A stretch of 64,000 bases of DNA from Shinisaurus crocodilurus (Eukaryota; Chordata; Lepidosauria; Squamata; Shinisauridae). A program made the position numbers and the translations under genes. The DNA is taken from positions 160,955,278 through 161,019,277 of the forward strand of contig CM037879.1 of the NCBI GenBank assembly GCA_021292165.1. Reading direction: 5' to 3'. The stretch's first letter is position 1. Every line of letters starts with the position of its first letter. Under the pieces are notes generated by a model that did no database searches, had not been told where the DNA came from, and was given only the letters and a program-made list of their open reading frames with translations. Positions 23,942 to 35,365 of this stretch are shown piece by piece.

Positions 23942-24190
23942 GTAAAAACAACAAAGAGTTTTGTGGCACTTGAAAGACTAACAAAATCATGCTGGCATAA
24001 GCATTGGTAGACTATAGCTCACTTCATCAGATGCATGGAGTGTTATGGAGAGTTTCAGTACCTATGGGCGGGCAGGTGAGTGGGGGAATTGTAAACAAGG
24101 AGGTCAGAAGGAAATTACATGCAACAAGTATGGACAGTGACAATCATGTTATTAACTGTGGCTATTCACAGTGCAGTTGTTGCTGATAAC
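23942..24190. repeat. Interspersed repeat remnant (CACTTCATCAGATGCAT-type)
   Basis: Contains TTTTGTGGCACTTGAAAGAC, GCATAAGCATTGGTAGAC and CTCACTTCATCAGATGCAT in order. This word order recurs in many reptile repeats in my memory, but I cannot name the family with confidence. Confidence 0.45.
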
Positions 24191-25497
24191 ACAAACATCA
24201 TGGCACAGGGTAAGCCAGTTAACACATGTAGTCTGATTTATTTATTTTTTAAGAAATCACTTTATCCCAATTCAAGCCTCTTGCAATAGAATTAATGAAT
24301 TCTAACTCAGTAGTCTTCCACTCTAATATCACTTTGAAGTTCCTTTGCTCTATAATGGCCATTATATGGTCCATGATAGAGTGTCCTGGGAAGCTAAAGT
24401 GTTCTGCCAATCATATCATGTGTTTCCTGACTCCTATTCCACTTTTTGGTGGCCACTGTTGGGTCAGCAATGGGCAGGGAGGAAACACTTGCCTCTGTAA
24501 AAAGTTACAGAAGCGGTGCTGGGGAAAACTCAACACAGGATCAGCCCCATGTTGAGCATCACGACTAGTTCCACACCATGTCTGGCATGTTTTCCCACAT
24601 TCAGCACTGTTCGATTGCTCCTCTTACGGCAAACTCTCTGCCCTGGCCTTTTTATCTCTCTGTTTCCTATCTCAATATGGGCTTCCTATAGTGATGAGCA
24701 TTAATGGCTTAAGCAAGTATCTAACCCAGCAATAGCCTTCAGGCTTTCTTCCCTGGCTACCACCAATATCTCTTTTAGTTCCCACTGTTCTCGTCTTTTC
24801 AAAAGCTGTTTCCTGCAAAGGTTTTGAAGGGGGGGAATAACTAACTTCTTTCATGCTCTAAATACTTACACACTGCTGTTCTTGCTGCTGGCTCCCAAAC
24901 TTTGTTTTCTCAAAGATTTTTATCTCCTCCTAGTCAACCTTGTGTGTGGATCCCCAAAGCATTAGCTAATGCTCTGCACCCGCTTTCTTTAAAACACATT
25001 CAAATAATATATTTAATCTACAGTTTATTTTCTAATTTATTTGAGTTCAGTTTGTTAGAATACAAATAAACAAACAAACAAAAATGGGATTGTTCTTGAA
25101 CAAACAAACAAAAAATCAAAGCACTGAGCTTCCTTCAACCAAACTGAGGACAGAAAGGCCAATTTCTATTTCTAAAACATATTCTTTAGATTAGGAATGG
25201 TGCGAACATGGGTGGGGGCAAGGCGGTTGTGAGGGCAGAATGGCACATTTATAAGAGACACAAGGTTGCCACTGAAAACAGCATCTCTGTATTGGTTTCC
25301 CCCGTCCCTCTCAGTCACATGTAGGAAAACGTATCCCTGGTTCTGATGTCATCCTATCATGCATTTTACTGCCTCCTCTACATATCATTGGCTGCTGGTG
25401 GTAAGATGAGGTAACCACAGAATGTGGTTGACATCACAACACTGGGCAAGCTTTCCTACACATTGCAGAGGGAAAGGAAGAGAACTTCACACAAGTA
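24191..25497. other. No recognised feature
   Basis: Unique-looking AT-rich sequence; short AAAC runs near 25066-25110. No transposon ends or exons identified. Confidence 0.45.
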
Positions 25498-25701
25498 AGC
25501 GGGAGATCCGGGTTCTAGTCCCTGCTCGGCCATGAAACTCACTGGGTGACTTTGGGCCAGTCACTGACTCTCAGCCTAACCTACCTCACAGGGTTGTTGT
25601 GAGGATAAAATGGAGAGAAGGAAAAGTTTATGTAAGCCACCTTGGGTTCCTTGCAGGAAAAACGGTGGGGTATAAATATAATAAATAAATAAATAAATAA
25701 A
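25498..25701 (+). mobile_element. tRNA-derived SINE (GAGAGC-type), 5'-truncated
   Basis: Joins the family at GGGAGATCCGGGTTCTAGTCC and continues to GGGGTATAAATATAATAAATA. The first 50 or so bases of the family are missing, including the A box. Confidence 0.9.
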
Positions 25702-25849
25702 TGTTTCTCATAACATGTAGTTCTACTTTAAGACTTTCATACAAGGCATGGCCCAAAGTCTTGCCTGTCTGACCCTTCAGCAATGCTGGGGCATGCTGAA
25801 GTTGTAGGTCATTTCTCTGCCTAAACATACATAGGATTGCACCTTAAAG

Positions 25850-27090
25850 CACCCATGGATTTCAGTCAGAAGAGAATCAAGCATGTACTTAACTCTCTTC
25901 CACTGAAGTCATGCTCAGTTTTGGCTGAATTTGTGCCCACATTAATTTGTGTTGCTTGTTTCTTTACTTTACCTTTCCACAAAGTGCCAAGACATTAAGA
26001 ACTCAAAACAGAGATGGCAGATGACTAGTAAAAATGACCAAAGAATAAAATCAAAGGCAAAAACTATTAAAAGAGTTTAAAATTTCCATTGAAAATGTAA
26101 GGGAAATTCTCTCTCATTGTCAATTCCCACTCCCTCAAAAACCCACTTGCATGGAAAAGCCTTAATTAAAATACATTAACTCATATTCCATTTTTGTTTC
26201 ATTGTGGTGGTCATTTGGCTTTAACAATAGCAAACCTATTGCTAAAAGGAAGGATGGGCTATAATGTATATCCCATAGGAATTATGGAGTGATGTTTTCC
26301 CTGAATTGCCCTGGATTAAAATGAAGTTGCATTATTATCTGAGAAGGGCTGCTACAGATTTCATGTTTTTCTTCCTAGACCTAGTGCCTCGAAGGAGTTA
26401 GTGGTCAAGGTGATCTGTACAGGCGATATACGCTTGTCTTATCTGTATGATTGGGCCTGTTATTTAAGACCACATGTGGTGGCGTTATTCCTCAGGAATA
26501 TCTATATTTCTGGCTATTATAAGGAAAAGTGACTTCAACAAATGCTGTTAAAATACATTGCTTTTAAAAAATAATCTTCAATATATTCAAGATCAGACTT
26601 TTGAGACACACTATGAATCTTGTTTCTCCAAAACCGTTCTTTGCCCACTCTGAAATCTAAAATGGTTCCCTGGCTATATTCCTGCCAAACCTCTGGAAAG
26701 TGAAGGGTAAATAGGGGCTCAGTTCAAGATCCCTTATTATTTTACTTTATTTAAAAGATGTATTCTCTGTCTCATCAATTAAAATAAACATATAATTAGA
26801 CATAGACCAATAAATATCAATATAAAAATAATATTAGGAAAATCACAAGCAATATGGCACCAGAAAAACAGTACAGCTAATAATCCAAATCTAAAAGCAG
26901 TAGCAATAAAACAGCAATACACTGAGTAAAAAAAACCCCAAACCTGTTTTTACCTGGCACTGAAGACTCATACCATTAGGTGCCATTTTTACAGTCAGAT
27001 TGTGTTTTCCTGCCAGCATTGGGGAACTCTGAAATAAAACATTTAAAGTTCAAATGTCACATTCTGCACCTTCCTTGGGTGTTCAGATTC
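25850..27090. other. Unique-looking sequence, possibly conserved non-coding near 26280-26520
   Basis: The 26280-26520 part lacks repeats and holds a perfect 12-bp palindrome ACCACATGTGGT (26469-26480, an E-box) near a CTTATCT GATA-type word. It is candidate regulatory sequence only on appearance. Confidence 0.3.
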
Positions 27091-27099
27091 AAATAGTTA

Positions 27100-27290
27100 C
27101 TTCATCTTTCATGCAAACCATGGTTTGCCACTGCATCCAAACTAGCAGACTATGGTCTCCACTTGCCCCCCAAACCAGAACTGCACACCAAATCAAGCCA
27201 TGGTTCGCAACTCTGGTATGAAGGGAAAGTGCAATCAAATCATAGTCTGACAGTTCAAATGAACTGGCAAATGATAGTTTGCAGTAGAGA
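27100..27290. repeat. Possible palindromic repeat with CCATGGTTTG words
   Basis: AACCATGGTTTGCC, AGACTATGGTCTCC, GCCATGGTTCGC and ATGATAGTTTGCAG occur in a row. Similar words occur at 36525-36600. Boundaries are unclear. Confidence 0.35.
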
Positions 27291-28135
27291 GGAAGGACCG
27301 ATTGAAGCTAAATGCCCAATGAGGCTCATTTATGGAACACCAACTGATATGTTGGTTTACATATGAATTGAGCCAATGAGGCAAACTTGACTTCCCATAC
27401 CAATGTTAATTCTAATGCAGCTAGATTAATCACAAGTATTAGGAGGCCGTGTGCATGTGATTTCTCTCACTTCCTCCCTACTATTCCAGTTTAATACATA
27501 AAACTGGCCAGAAAGTTATATGGCACTAGCCATTACTGCACCTTAATTAACGAAGTGTTGCAAACATTCCCAGCAGCAGCCATGCCATTGACTAATTTCT
27601 TTCCCTCATGCAAGTTGCTTCAGAGATTCTAGCTTAGCACTAGGAAGGAATGATGCAAACGCTGATGGGGGATAAAAGAAAAAAGATGAGAACACACCAA
27701 GAAAAGAGAGAAATGGAGAGATGGAATCTCAAAGGTGCTCAGTAAGGATGTCATGGTCCAATACATTCAGAAAATACCTTCCTCAGAAGCATTACAATTA
27801 AAACTGAAGAATAAAATGTTATATGATGTAAATATCATTAAAACATAGATATAACTAATTGTGAAAAATGATTAAAAGGGAAGGACAGCAAATGCATTGT
27901 GCAACTATCCAGAAAAAAGTGCACGCCCACTTTATATAAATACCAAAATGTGCAAAATATTTCTTGATGCAAAAATTGTAAAAACAATTTGAAATAAAAG
28001 CTGATAGGGCAAAGGCTGTGCCTTGTTTTTGCTTTATGCAACTCCCTACCCTGGTCCCCAATCTTTCTACATGCTCTAGAAACAAAGACATTGTTCAGCA
28101 GTAACAGCCTGCTGGCCTATCTAATTGTTAATTGG

Positions 28136-28136
<1 letters not shown>

Positions 28137-28174
<38 letters not shown>
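28137..28174. repeat. (GATA)n microsatellite
   Basis: About nine uninterrupted GATA units. Confidence 0.95.
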
Positions 28175-28869
28175 GATACCTTGTGCCACCTATATCTCTT
28201 GTATCTTCCAAATCTCTCTGACTGCTGTACATCTTGCAAAGCATTGTGGGACTCTTCTTTTCTGAAGAAAAGGGCTAGCGCAAATGTTTACAGAGACCAT
28301 ATTTATTTGACATTTCTAATCATTAGAAGAAATATAATTCTGGAACTTCCTCCCTAGAGCAGTTTTGGGAGTAAAGAATCCTATTAGGATGAAAACCGAG
28401 CTGGATAACTCAGTGAATGGTATCGTATGCTTCAGCAGCAGTCTTCTATTATCAGGATCAGGAAGCTATTTTGAGATATTTTCTCCTCTGAAGCATCATA
28501 ACTGGCTACAACTGGAGATGAGATATCCAAGGAAGGAAGATCAAAGACTTAGCAGCCATTTAGTTTTCGGGCCATTTAGTCCCACAGAACAAGAAATACA
28601 GAGCATGTGACCCCCTTTTTGTCCCAGCGAGACCCTAGCATGGTGCTGAATAATATCATAGCTTTGAGGGGGGTGGGATCCAAAACCATGGTTCATGTGT
28701 TAGAGATTTGTCATAATTATATTGCAGCTTCAAATTTTTACTGAATAATGTTTACATTTATATTGGAAATGTGTGTAAAAATGTTGTAAATATTGTGTAT
28801 TTGTACAGATAAGAATTACAGGACTACTTGACCCTCATGTTAAAAGCACAATACGGATATATTTTCCCG

Positions 28870-28962
28870 TGACATGTTTTTAATGGTTGTAAACCACCCA
28901 GAGAGCTTGGGCTATTGGGCAGTATAAAAATGTATTAAATAAATAAATAAATAAATAAATCT
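28870..28962 (+). mobile_element. LINE L2-type 3' tail
   Basis: TAAACCACCCAGAGAGCTTGG, CTATTGGGCAGTATAAAAATG and an (AAAT)n tail. The reverse complement of the same tail occurs at 47299-47375 and 47420-47500. No coding part is retained. Confidence 0.7.
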
Positions 28963-28974
28963 TTCTTAGAACAA

Positions 28975-29480
28975 TGATTGCCAGAGCAATGGCAAGGTTT
29001 GGAGGGGCCTTCATCAGCCCCTCCCAGCAGCAGAGCTAGCAAAACCACCTCCCCAGGCAGCAGCACAGGAGCCAGGGGTAGTGGAGGAGAACAAGGAGGT
29101 GGAGGAGCCATCTAACACCCCGCTGCTGCCACCGCCTCAGCTCTGCTCTGCTCCAAAGCTAGCTAGTTCCTCCCTACGCAGCAGTGGAGGGAGAGAAAAC
29201 CCTGCCAGTGGCAGTAGTAGCAGCAGCAGCAGCTCTGCTCAGCTCTGGAGTAATGCTCCGTCAGGGCCCCAGAGTTAGTGTGGGGTAATTAAAATGGCAG
29301 GCACTAGGCAAGCTATTTTCCTAATGCTGGGCTGGCAACCCCCTGCCTCAAAGGAAGGGAAGTGGGGCAGCGGGCCCTCCAGAAGGTTTCTGGGCCGCTG
29401 GCAAGTGCCCAATGCAATGGTGCTGACTTCTAACTCTGGCCCTGACTATTGTGCACCACCACCACCACCCCAGCATCCTG
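28975..29480. other. GC-richer block, probable decayed repeat
   Basis: CAG-rich sequence (including (CAG)n near 29215-29233) with an open frame at 29081-29278 of low complexity (Ser/Pro-rich). I recognise no domain and do not call a gene. Confidence 0.35.
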
Positions 29481-29499
29481 GAATGAACACACAAGACAA

Positions 29500-29860
29500 T
29501 ACATGAGGTTAAGGGCCACAGGTTTATTCAGCTTTTTCAAGAGCGTCCACCCCAGCTCCCACTGCTGGAACTGTCAACTAACTGTCTTTCTTTGCCTGCT
29601 CACCTTAACGTTGTGCCCAGGAGGCTGCTGACAGCTTCACCCACCCTAGCTGAACAGCTTTAGGTGGGACAAAGCCATCAGGTCCCAAGGGCATCTCCCT
29701 TCCCGGACTCCCTGGAGCTGGTCAGTAACGAAAAGTGGTTGGACAACTCACCCTTCGCTATTACACTGCCTCAGAGTGCTCATCAAGGCAGCCTAGTTTA
29801 ACTTCCCTCCCTGCCCCCGCACTGCGCTTGCCAGAAGAGGGAACCAGCGTACACGTATTC
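29500..29860 (-). mobile_element. Possible LTR remnant
   Basis: On the minus strand the block ends with AATAAACCTGTGGCCCTTAA, a polyadenylation-signal layout like an LTR R/U5 junction. There is no partner LTR and no TSD. Weak call. Confidence 0.3.
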
Positions 29861-30182
29861 GTTTATTTTTTAATTTGTTTAAGGCATTTCTTCTTACTTA
29901 GCCGCCTTTCAAAAAGCTGTCCTCGCAAAATGGATTACAGTATAAAATGTACAATTCTATATCAGTATGGCAAGTCCATAAAACCAATTTAAAACCAACT
30001 TTAACCTGTTTAAATGAACCAGTTATAAAAGTCACAGATTTAATATAAACCTTTCCTTTAAATGCTGAAGAAAACAAGCTTTTAAAACCGGCAAGAACAA
30101 CAGGGGGAGCCAGCTTTATCTCTCTTGGGAGGGAGTCCCACAGGGCAGGAGCCATCACAGAGATGGCCCGATCTGACTCTGG
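29861..30182 (-). mobile_element. LINE L2/CR1 ORF2 C-terminal fragment
   Basis: The minus-strand translation near 30090-30175 includes SVMAPALWDSLPREIKLAPP, matching the C-terminal region of L2/CR1 ORF2 (family knowledge), followed by a 3' UTR with a GCCTTAAAC-type tail. The element is cut at 30182 by the hAT insertion at 30191; a few L2-like bases may resume after 31063. Confidence 0.75.
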
Positions 30183-30190
30183 TGCCTGCC

Positions 30191-31055
30191 CAGGGATGGG
30201 GACTCGGACTCCAGGACTCGACTCGTGAACTGAGTCCCCCCTCTGACTCAAGTCAGACTCGAGTCCCAATATTTTTAATGGGACTCGAGACTCGACTCAG
30301 GACTCGAGACCAAGGACTTGTGTTCCAAAATCGTGTTCCTCAAATGCAACATGGATAGGTTTTAGGAAGTACAGCAAGTTTATTTTTTAAAATCATTTTC
30401 CTAAAATGCAACCTTTCAAACATTTTGGGTTTGGCTGCCTCTGCCTGCCTGTTTGGGGTTCCTGCCTCCTTTGCCTGCCTGGTCTCTTCTTAACCAGTTC
30501 CACAGTTTGAATTGTCCATGACAAAGGCCTCTGCCTGCCTGTTTTGGGGTTCCCTGCCTCCTCTGCCTGTCTGGTTATTTTGGGTTTGTCTGCCTGGTCT
30601 GTTCTTGCCAAAATCAGTTGCAGAGTTTTGAAATAAAAAGGCACACTTGTGCCTAGAATTTATTTAAGCCACACATCTGAAATGTTTGAATTGTCCAAGA
30701 CAAAGGCCTCTGCCTGCCTGTTTTGGGGTTCCCTGCCTCCTCTGCCTGTCTGGTTATTTTGGGTTTGTCTGCCTGGTCTGTTCTTGCCAAAATCAGTTGC
30801 AGAGTTTTGAAATAAAAAGGCACACTTGTGCCTAGAATTTATTTAAGCCACACATCTGAAATAGCCTTATTTTGTTGGGGAAAAACCCCATTGATTTTAA
30901 TAGGGACTCGTGGAGTCAGCTTTGGTAGTGACTCATGACTCGTGACTTGTGAGTCACCATTTTGGACCAAGGACTCAGACCCGGACTCGAGACTCGGGTC
31001 CAAAGACTCGTGACTCGACTCGTGACTCGAAACCAAGGACTCCTCAACATCCCTG
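30191..31055. mobile_element. hAT-like element with GACTCG subterminal repeats
   Basis: Left end CAGGGATGGGGACTCG, right end GACTCCTCAACATCCCTG, flanked by a perfect 8-bp TSD TGCCTGCC (30183-30190 and 31056-31063). Both ends are dense arrays of GACTCG/CGAGTC in both orientations (30199-30310 and 30905-31040), the layout expected of transposase-binding subterminal repeats. The interior holds an almost identical tandem duplication of about 179 bp. No transposase frame. It sits inside an L2 fragment, so it is younger than that fragment. Confidence 0.88.
30505..30862. repeat. Tandem duplication, about 179-bp unit, two copies
   Basis: The stretch starting TTTGAATTGTCCA at about 30507 recurs at about 30686 with one obvious mismatch (CCATG versus CCAAG). 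A third, diverged partial unit precedes it (about 30432-30506). Near identity implies a recent duplication. Confidence 0.9.
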
Positions 31056-31074
31056 TGCCTGCCAGCCATACAGA

Positions 31075-31265
31075 CAGTGGAGAGGGGTGGCCCCAATGTC
31101 AGCAGGGCTGGGTATCCACTCCGGATTTTACTCCGAACTTTTAAGGAGCTAGCCATGGCACTGAACCCTATCCCCTAAAATAACTTCGGCACCGTGGATA
31201 GCTTCTTAAATGTTTGGAGTAAAATCCAGAGCAGATACACAGCTCCACTGACATTGGAGCCACTG
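31075..31265. mobile_element. Palindromic MITE (family P, copy 2)
   Basis: Starts CAGTGGAGAGGGGTGGCC and ends ACATTGGAGCCACTG. Arms GGCCCCAATGTCAGC and ACTGACATTGGAGCC are inverted. The inner parts (ATCCACTCCGGATTTTACTCC against GGAGTAAAATCCAGAGCAGAT) continue the palindrome. Homologous to 4628-4824. Confidence 0.75.
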
Positions 31266-31814
31266 CTTTCAGATCTTAATAGCGGGCCAACATGTAGGGC
31301 CTCTGGCAATTGCCTTAACACCCAGGCAGGTTCAGAAGGGTGTTGGCGGTCTTTCAAATAACTAGACTTCCCTCACCCCACCTGCCAACCAGGAGAGCAT
31401 ACAGGCCTTGCTGCAGCTCTTTTAAAAATAGGCCTCACCCTTGGACAGACAGGTGCCTGCACTCTTTTGTCAATATGGAACTGTGGTATGAAATGTTTTA
31501 TTCTCCAGTGGGGAATACAAGTTATAAGCACCTGTGTCAGTCAAAAGCAGCTTCCACACATCACAGCCAACTCTGTGTCTAGCTCTGTCAACATCCTTGG
31601 GTGTTTAGTCCCTTTTTCCAAACCCTTCTCTGCAGTATTTCTGACCAGACAATTAATAGTCTGTCCAAGGCCATTCTCCCACAGATGCAGATGCAGTGCC
31701 TAAAGGGGTGCCAACTTGAAGGAAGGTCTCAGCATGGGCATAGTGTTCCTCTTCAGCAGCATGGATGCGCCTCTGTTCCCACTCAAAGTGAAAGAAGCCA
31801 ATGAGGGACATAAA

Positions 31815-31876
31815 GCCCATTAAACTAATGGGACTTACTTCTGAGTAGTCATGTATAGGATCGCTCTGTTAATGAA
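31815..31876. repeat. MITE fragment (ACTTCTGAGTAG-type)
   Basis: ACTAATGGGACTTACTTCTGAGTAGTCATGTATAGGATCG shares its core with the fuller copy at 32116. One arm only. Confidence 0.6.
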
Positions 31877-32115
31877 CAAGTTTTGCTTTCATCTCCAGAT
31901 GATGACCAGACACTTGTGTAGTCGATCCAGGTCAGTTTGGTACCCACTGAAGTGCATGGCCACTGGCCAGGGCATTTACTCTGGGCAGCAAAACAGAGGT
32001 GTGAAGGCAATCTCACTGAACTAAACAATATTATTTAGTATAGTTTTGTTCTCGTTTTAAATTGTGTACATCTCCTTGGGAGGGTTTTCTGACAGGTGGC
32101 TTATGAATCATTTAG

Positions 32116-32218
32116 GTTGCAATACTATACACACTTGCCTGGCTGGGAATAAGTTCCACTGCACTCAGCCTGAGTCAGCCATGCTTACTTCTGAGTAGAC
32201 ATGCATAGCATTGCACTG
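32116..32218. mobile_element. Palindromic MITE (GCAAT(A/C)CTAT-type)
   Basis: Left arm GTTGCAATACTATACACACTT, right arm ACATGCATAGCATTGCAC, imperfectly inverted, around a core GGGAATAAGTTCCACTGCA...CTTACTTCTGAGTAG. This small palindrome type is very abundant in squamates (family knowledge). Confidence 0.7.
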
Positions 32219-32471
32219 TCAAATTAAAGGAGCACAGAGTTAAGGTGAGTCACCATTATGAGCCTCAAAATTCTGCTGCTTATAGAAATGACATCTGTTG
32301 AGCTAATAAAGTAAAATTGGCATCCATGATCTATCTGATGAGGTCTACAATTTTGCAAAGTTTCAAACCAATCTGATAAAAAAAATTGCCACAGGTACAG
32401 CAAATGAAACAGTGCTGAAAATTGACATATTTGTACTTTTTATTCCAATCTGTGGTTCGGCATACGATATA

Positions 32472-32819
32472 CAGGCATACCTCGGAGATATTGCGGGTTC
32501 AGTTCCAGACCACTGCAATAAAGCGAGTCGCACAATTTTTTGGGTTTCCCAGTGCATATAAAAGTCATGTTTACACTATACTGTAGTCTATTAAGCGTTC
32601 AATCACATTATGTCTAGAAAAACAATGTACATACCTTAATTTTAAAAAATACTTTATTGCTTAAAAATGCTAACCATCATCTGAGCCTTCAGCGAGTCAT
32701 AATCTTTTTGCTGGTGGAGGGTCTTGCCTCGATGTTGATGGCTGCTGACCTCAATTTGTAAAAACCGCCATATCTGCGAAGCACAATAAAGCGAAGTGCA
32801 ATGAAATGAGGTATGCCTG
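32472..32819. mobile_element. Tigger1-like pogo deletion derivative
   Basis: TIRs CAGGCATACCTC (32472 on) and GAGGTATGCCTG (to 32819) are perfect inverts, flanked by TA (32470-32471 and 32820-32821). The left part continues GGAGATATTGCGGGTTC and ACCACTGCAATAAAGCGA, and the right part GAAGCACAATAAAGCGAAG. These match, as I remember it, the ends of the mammalian Tigger1 element. Only 348 bp remain, so the transposase gene is absent and mobilisation would need a protein supplied in trans. The match is from memory, not a search. Confidence 0.85.
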
Positions 32820-33114
32820 TATTTCTTTCAAATTTTGGTAAAAACAACTGATATACCTTAGTCGGGTTTGTCAAGGAGATGCACCTTTCTTCAGTTTAGT
32901 GAAATATGCCCCACATTGTCCTGGTCCTGTGCTGCCTTATGAAGCATCCAGCCTTACTGCTAGAAGAGGGCTCCCTCTCACTGTTCAACCCATCCTGTCA
33001 GCTAGTGAGGTAAGCAACAAACTGGCCTGGGTCTGCTCACAGGAGGACTCTTCTATCAATACTAGAGAGGTGGGTGATCCTCTGGGACATGACCTGCCTC
33101 CGGCTTAGTAGACA

Positions 33115-33867
33115 CTGCTGCTGTACCCGCTGAGCCCGGCCAAAAGCTGGCATGTGCCACACCACTCACCAGACTTTTGAGGTCCTAACAAGCCACTCTT
33201 TATGTAGAAAATGTCTTAAGATATGTCAAAAGTGGCCACAATTTATGCAAATTATGCAAGTTGTGGCCGCTTTAGGTGTATCTTAAGTAGGGATGTGCGC
33301 GGAGCTCGTTTGGGGGGGGGTGGAAGTCCGACGAACTCGCTGGGCTCAGCCACCCAAGCTCCTCTCGCCCTTCTGCTTCTCCGGCTCGACTTGCGTTTTC
33401 ACCAGCAAAGACGGGGAAGTGACTTCCAGGTTCCTGGCACTATGTTTTTTACATAGAAAATGGCATAAGATATGTTAAAAACAGCTGCGATTTGCATAAC
33501 TTGCACAGATCACGGCTGTTTTTAATGTATCTTATGCCATTTTCTACGTAAAAAATGTAGTGCCGGGAACCTGGAAGTCCAGTGAGCACCTCGGCTGGCA
33601 CTTGCTTTCTGCCCAGCTTGGCAGGTGCAGTGGCTGCGCTTGCTGAGCGCCCAGCGAGTTGGGTGGTGGGTAGATCGCCCACCCCTAATATAAGGCATTT
33701 TCTATATAAACAGCAGCCCTCCAGGAACCCGGAAGTCGCTTCCCCGGCTCAACTAGGGAGAACGCAAGTCAACACCAGAGAAGAGGTAAAAGGGACAGAG
33801 TTCAGGGGGTTGAGCCCAGCTAGTCCACCAGATTTCCACCCCCGAATGAAATCCTCACAAATCCCTA
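33115..33867. mobile_element. hAT-like MITE (family H) interrupted by a second copy
   Basis: Outer copy: right end ...CACAAATCCCTA at 33867. Its palindromic core (ATGTAGAAAATGTCTTAAGATATGT on the left, AAGGCATTTTCTATATAAA on the right) is split by the inner element 33288-33687. The left boundary is uncertain. Open frames across it, including 33582-34070, are read-through of the repeats and not genes. Confidence 0.6.
33288..33687 (-). mobile_element. hAT-like MITE (family H), nested complete copy
   Basis: Starts TAGGGATGTGCGCGGAGCTC and ends GATCGCCCACCCCTA, the reverse orientation of the copy at 12085-12451. Interior palindrome: TGGCATAAGATATGTTAAAA against TTAATGTATCTTATGCCA. The candidate TSD is imperfect (ATCTTAAG versus ATATAAGG), suggesting mutation of the site. 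Confidence 0.8.
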
Positions 33868-34400
33868 AGCAATACAATAAGGTTCAGATGCTTCATAAGC
33901 CAGACAGGGACCAGGACAACGTGGGCATCTTTGCTACATCTGGATTTGGGCCTGAAAGACCAAGGAAAAGTGTGGGTGCATGGAGGGTAAGTTGTAAGCA
34001 AGCCCAGTTCGTGACATTGCACGACATCATTGCTGATGACGGGGCACGTCAATTAAGGCATCAGCCTTAGCTTCCAGTTCCCTGACATTGTGGAGCTTGA
34101 GCCAACATGAGATAGCCTTAACTCAGGTCTTAAACTGGCAGGCTTTTTGATGAATGAATGAATAAATAAATAAATAAATTGACTACATTTTCCCCCAGGC
34201 TAGTAAGACTTGTTTCAGTCATCTGTACATCTTTTCTTATAACGTATTCCTTTGCTACAGGCACCTCTTTCATGGTGTATATTGTGCTTTCTATTTGCGT
34301 ATCATACCATTTTTATAAGGCACAATGGCCACGGGCTAATATGCAGGGAGCATATGGGATAAAGTTTCAACATCAGTGCATAGCATCTCAGAATCAGATA

Positions 34401-34650
34401 CAGTAATACCTTGGATTGCAAGTAACTTGGTTTGAGAGCGTTTTGCAAGACAAGCAAATTTTTAAATATTTATTTAATTTTTTTTTACTTGATATACAAG
34501 CGACGTATTGCAATACAAGTACTGTAGTATGGCTTAAATTAAAAATCTCTGTACAAATTTTTTTGGGGGGATTTCGTTTTGATATAAGAGTGTTTTGGAT
34601 TACAAGCACGTTTCCGGAACGGATTATGCTCTCAATCCAAGGCATGACTG
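34401..34650 (+). mobile_element. TA-flanked MITE (family T), copy 2
   Basis: Ends CAGTAATACCTTGGATTG and CAATCCAAGGCATGACTG, TA at 34399-34400 and 34651-34652. The interior holds CAAGCGACGTATTGCAATACAAGTA and an A/T-rich centre, as in the copies at 11135 and 55427. Confidence 0.9.
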
Positions 34651-35222
34651 TATCCTGGAAGACCTTTCTGACATTATAGTTAGATGACTACATAACTTAC
34701 GATGGTCAATTCTTTTAAAGTAGGAGCTAGGAGGAACAGAGGCTGAACATGGACCTGTTTGTCCCCAAGCAATGACAACAGACAAAATAATTAACAAAAT
34801 AAGTTCTTTTTGTGGGAACTCTTTGGGCAATCCTCTATATTATGTATGAATAGGTTTGAGAAGTCACTGGTAATGACATCCCCTGCAGTGCAAGGAATAC
34901 CAAAACTGAAATCAGGGAACGAATAATGAGGAACAATGCAATCAAACTCTAATGAATTTGTAGGATCATGCCAGTAGAAGGTAGATTTAACTCAGTGCAG
35001 TTTACTGTCAAATAATTAGTTTGAGACCAAGAAACTAGCGTTCAGGACATTGCACAAAAAAACATGTTCATTTGTTGCAGTAAAGAGGGTTTGGAACATG
35101 CCTCCTGTAGGTTAGAATTAAAAAGAAAAGCACATTATAAAATTAGATCTTAGAATCTGAGAGTAATGCACAAAGCAAAAGTGCTGATAAGGACAGAATC
35201 GTTGGCAACAGCTAAAACCTTT

Positions 35223-35365
35223 TAAGGGGCAATCCTGTGCAAGTTTAGACAGAAAAATGGCCTACAACTCCCAGCATGACCCAGCCAGGTATGCTGGCTG
35301 GGGCATGCTGGGAATTGTAGGCCGTTTATCTGTCTAAACTTGCACAGGGTTGTGCGGCGCCCTTA
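35223..35365. mobile_element. Palindromic MITE (TAAGGG-GCAATCC-type)
   Basis: A near-perfect palindrome: TGTGCAAGTTTAGACAG on the left against CTGTCTAAACTTGCACA on the right, with an inner TGGCCTACAACTCCCAGCAT against ATGCTGGGAATTGTAGGCC. Relatives with the same core are at about 8130-8247 and 25740-25850. Confidence 0.8.

Noticed and set aside
33582..34070. 162-residue open frame on the plus strand
   Set aside because: It runs through two family H MITEs and adjacent sequence; homologous repeats elsewhere do not keep the frame.
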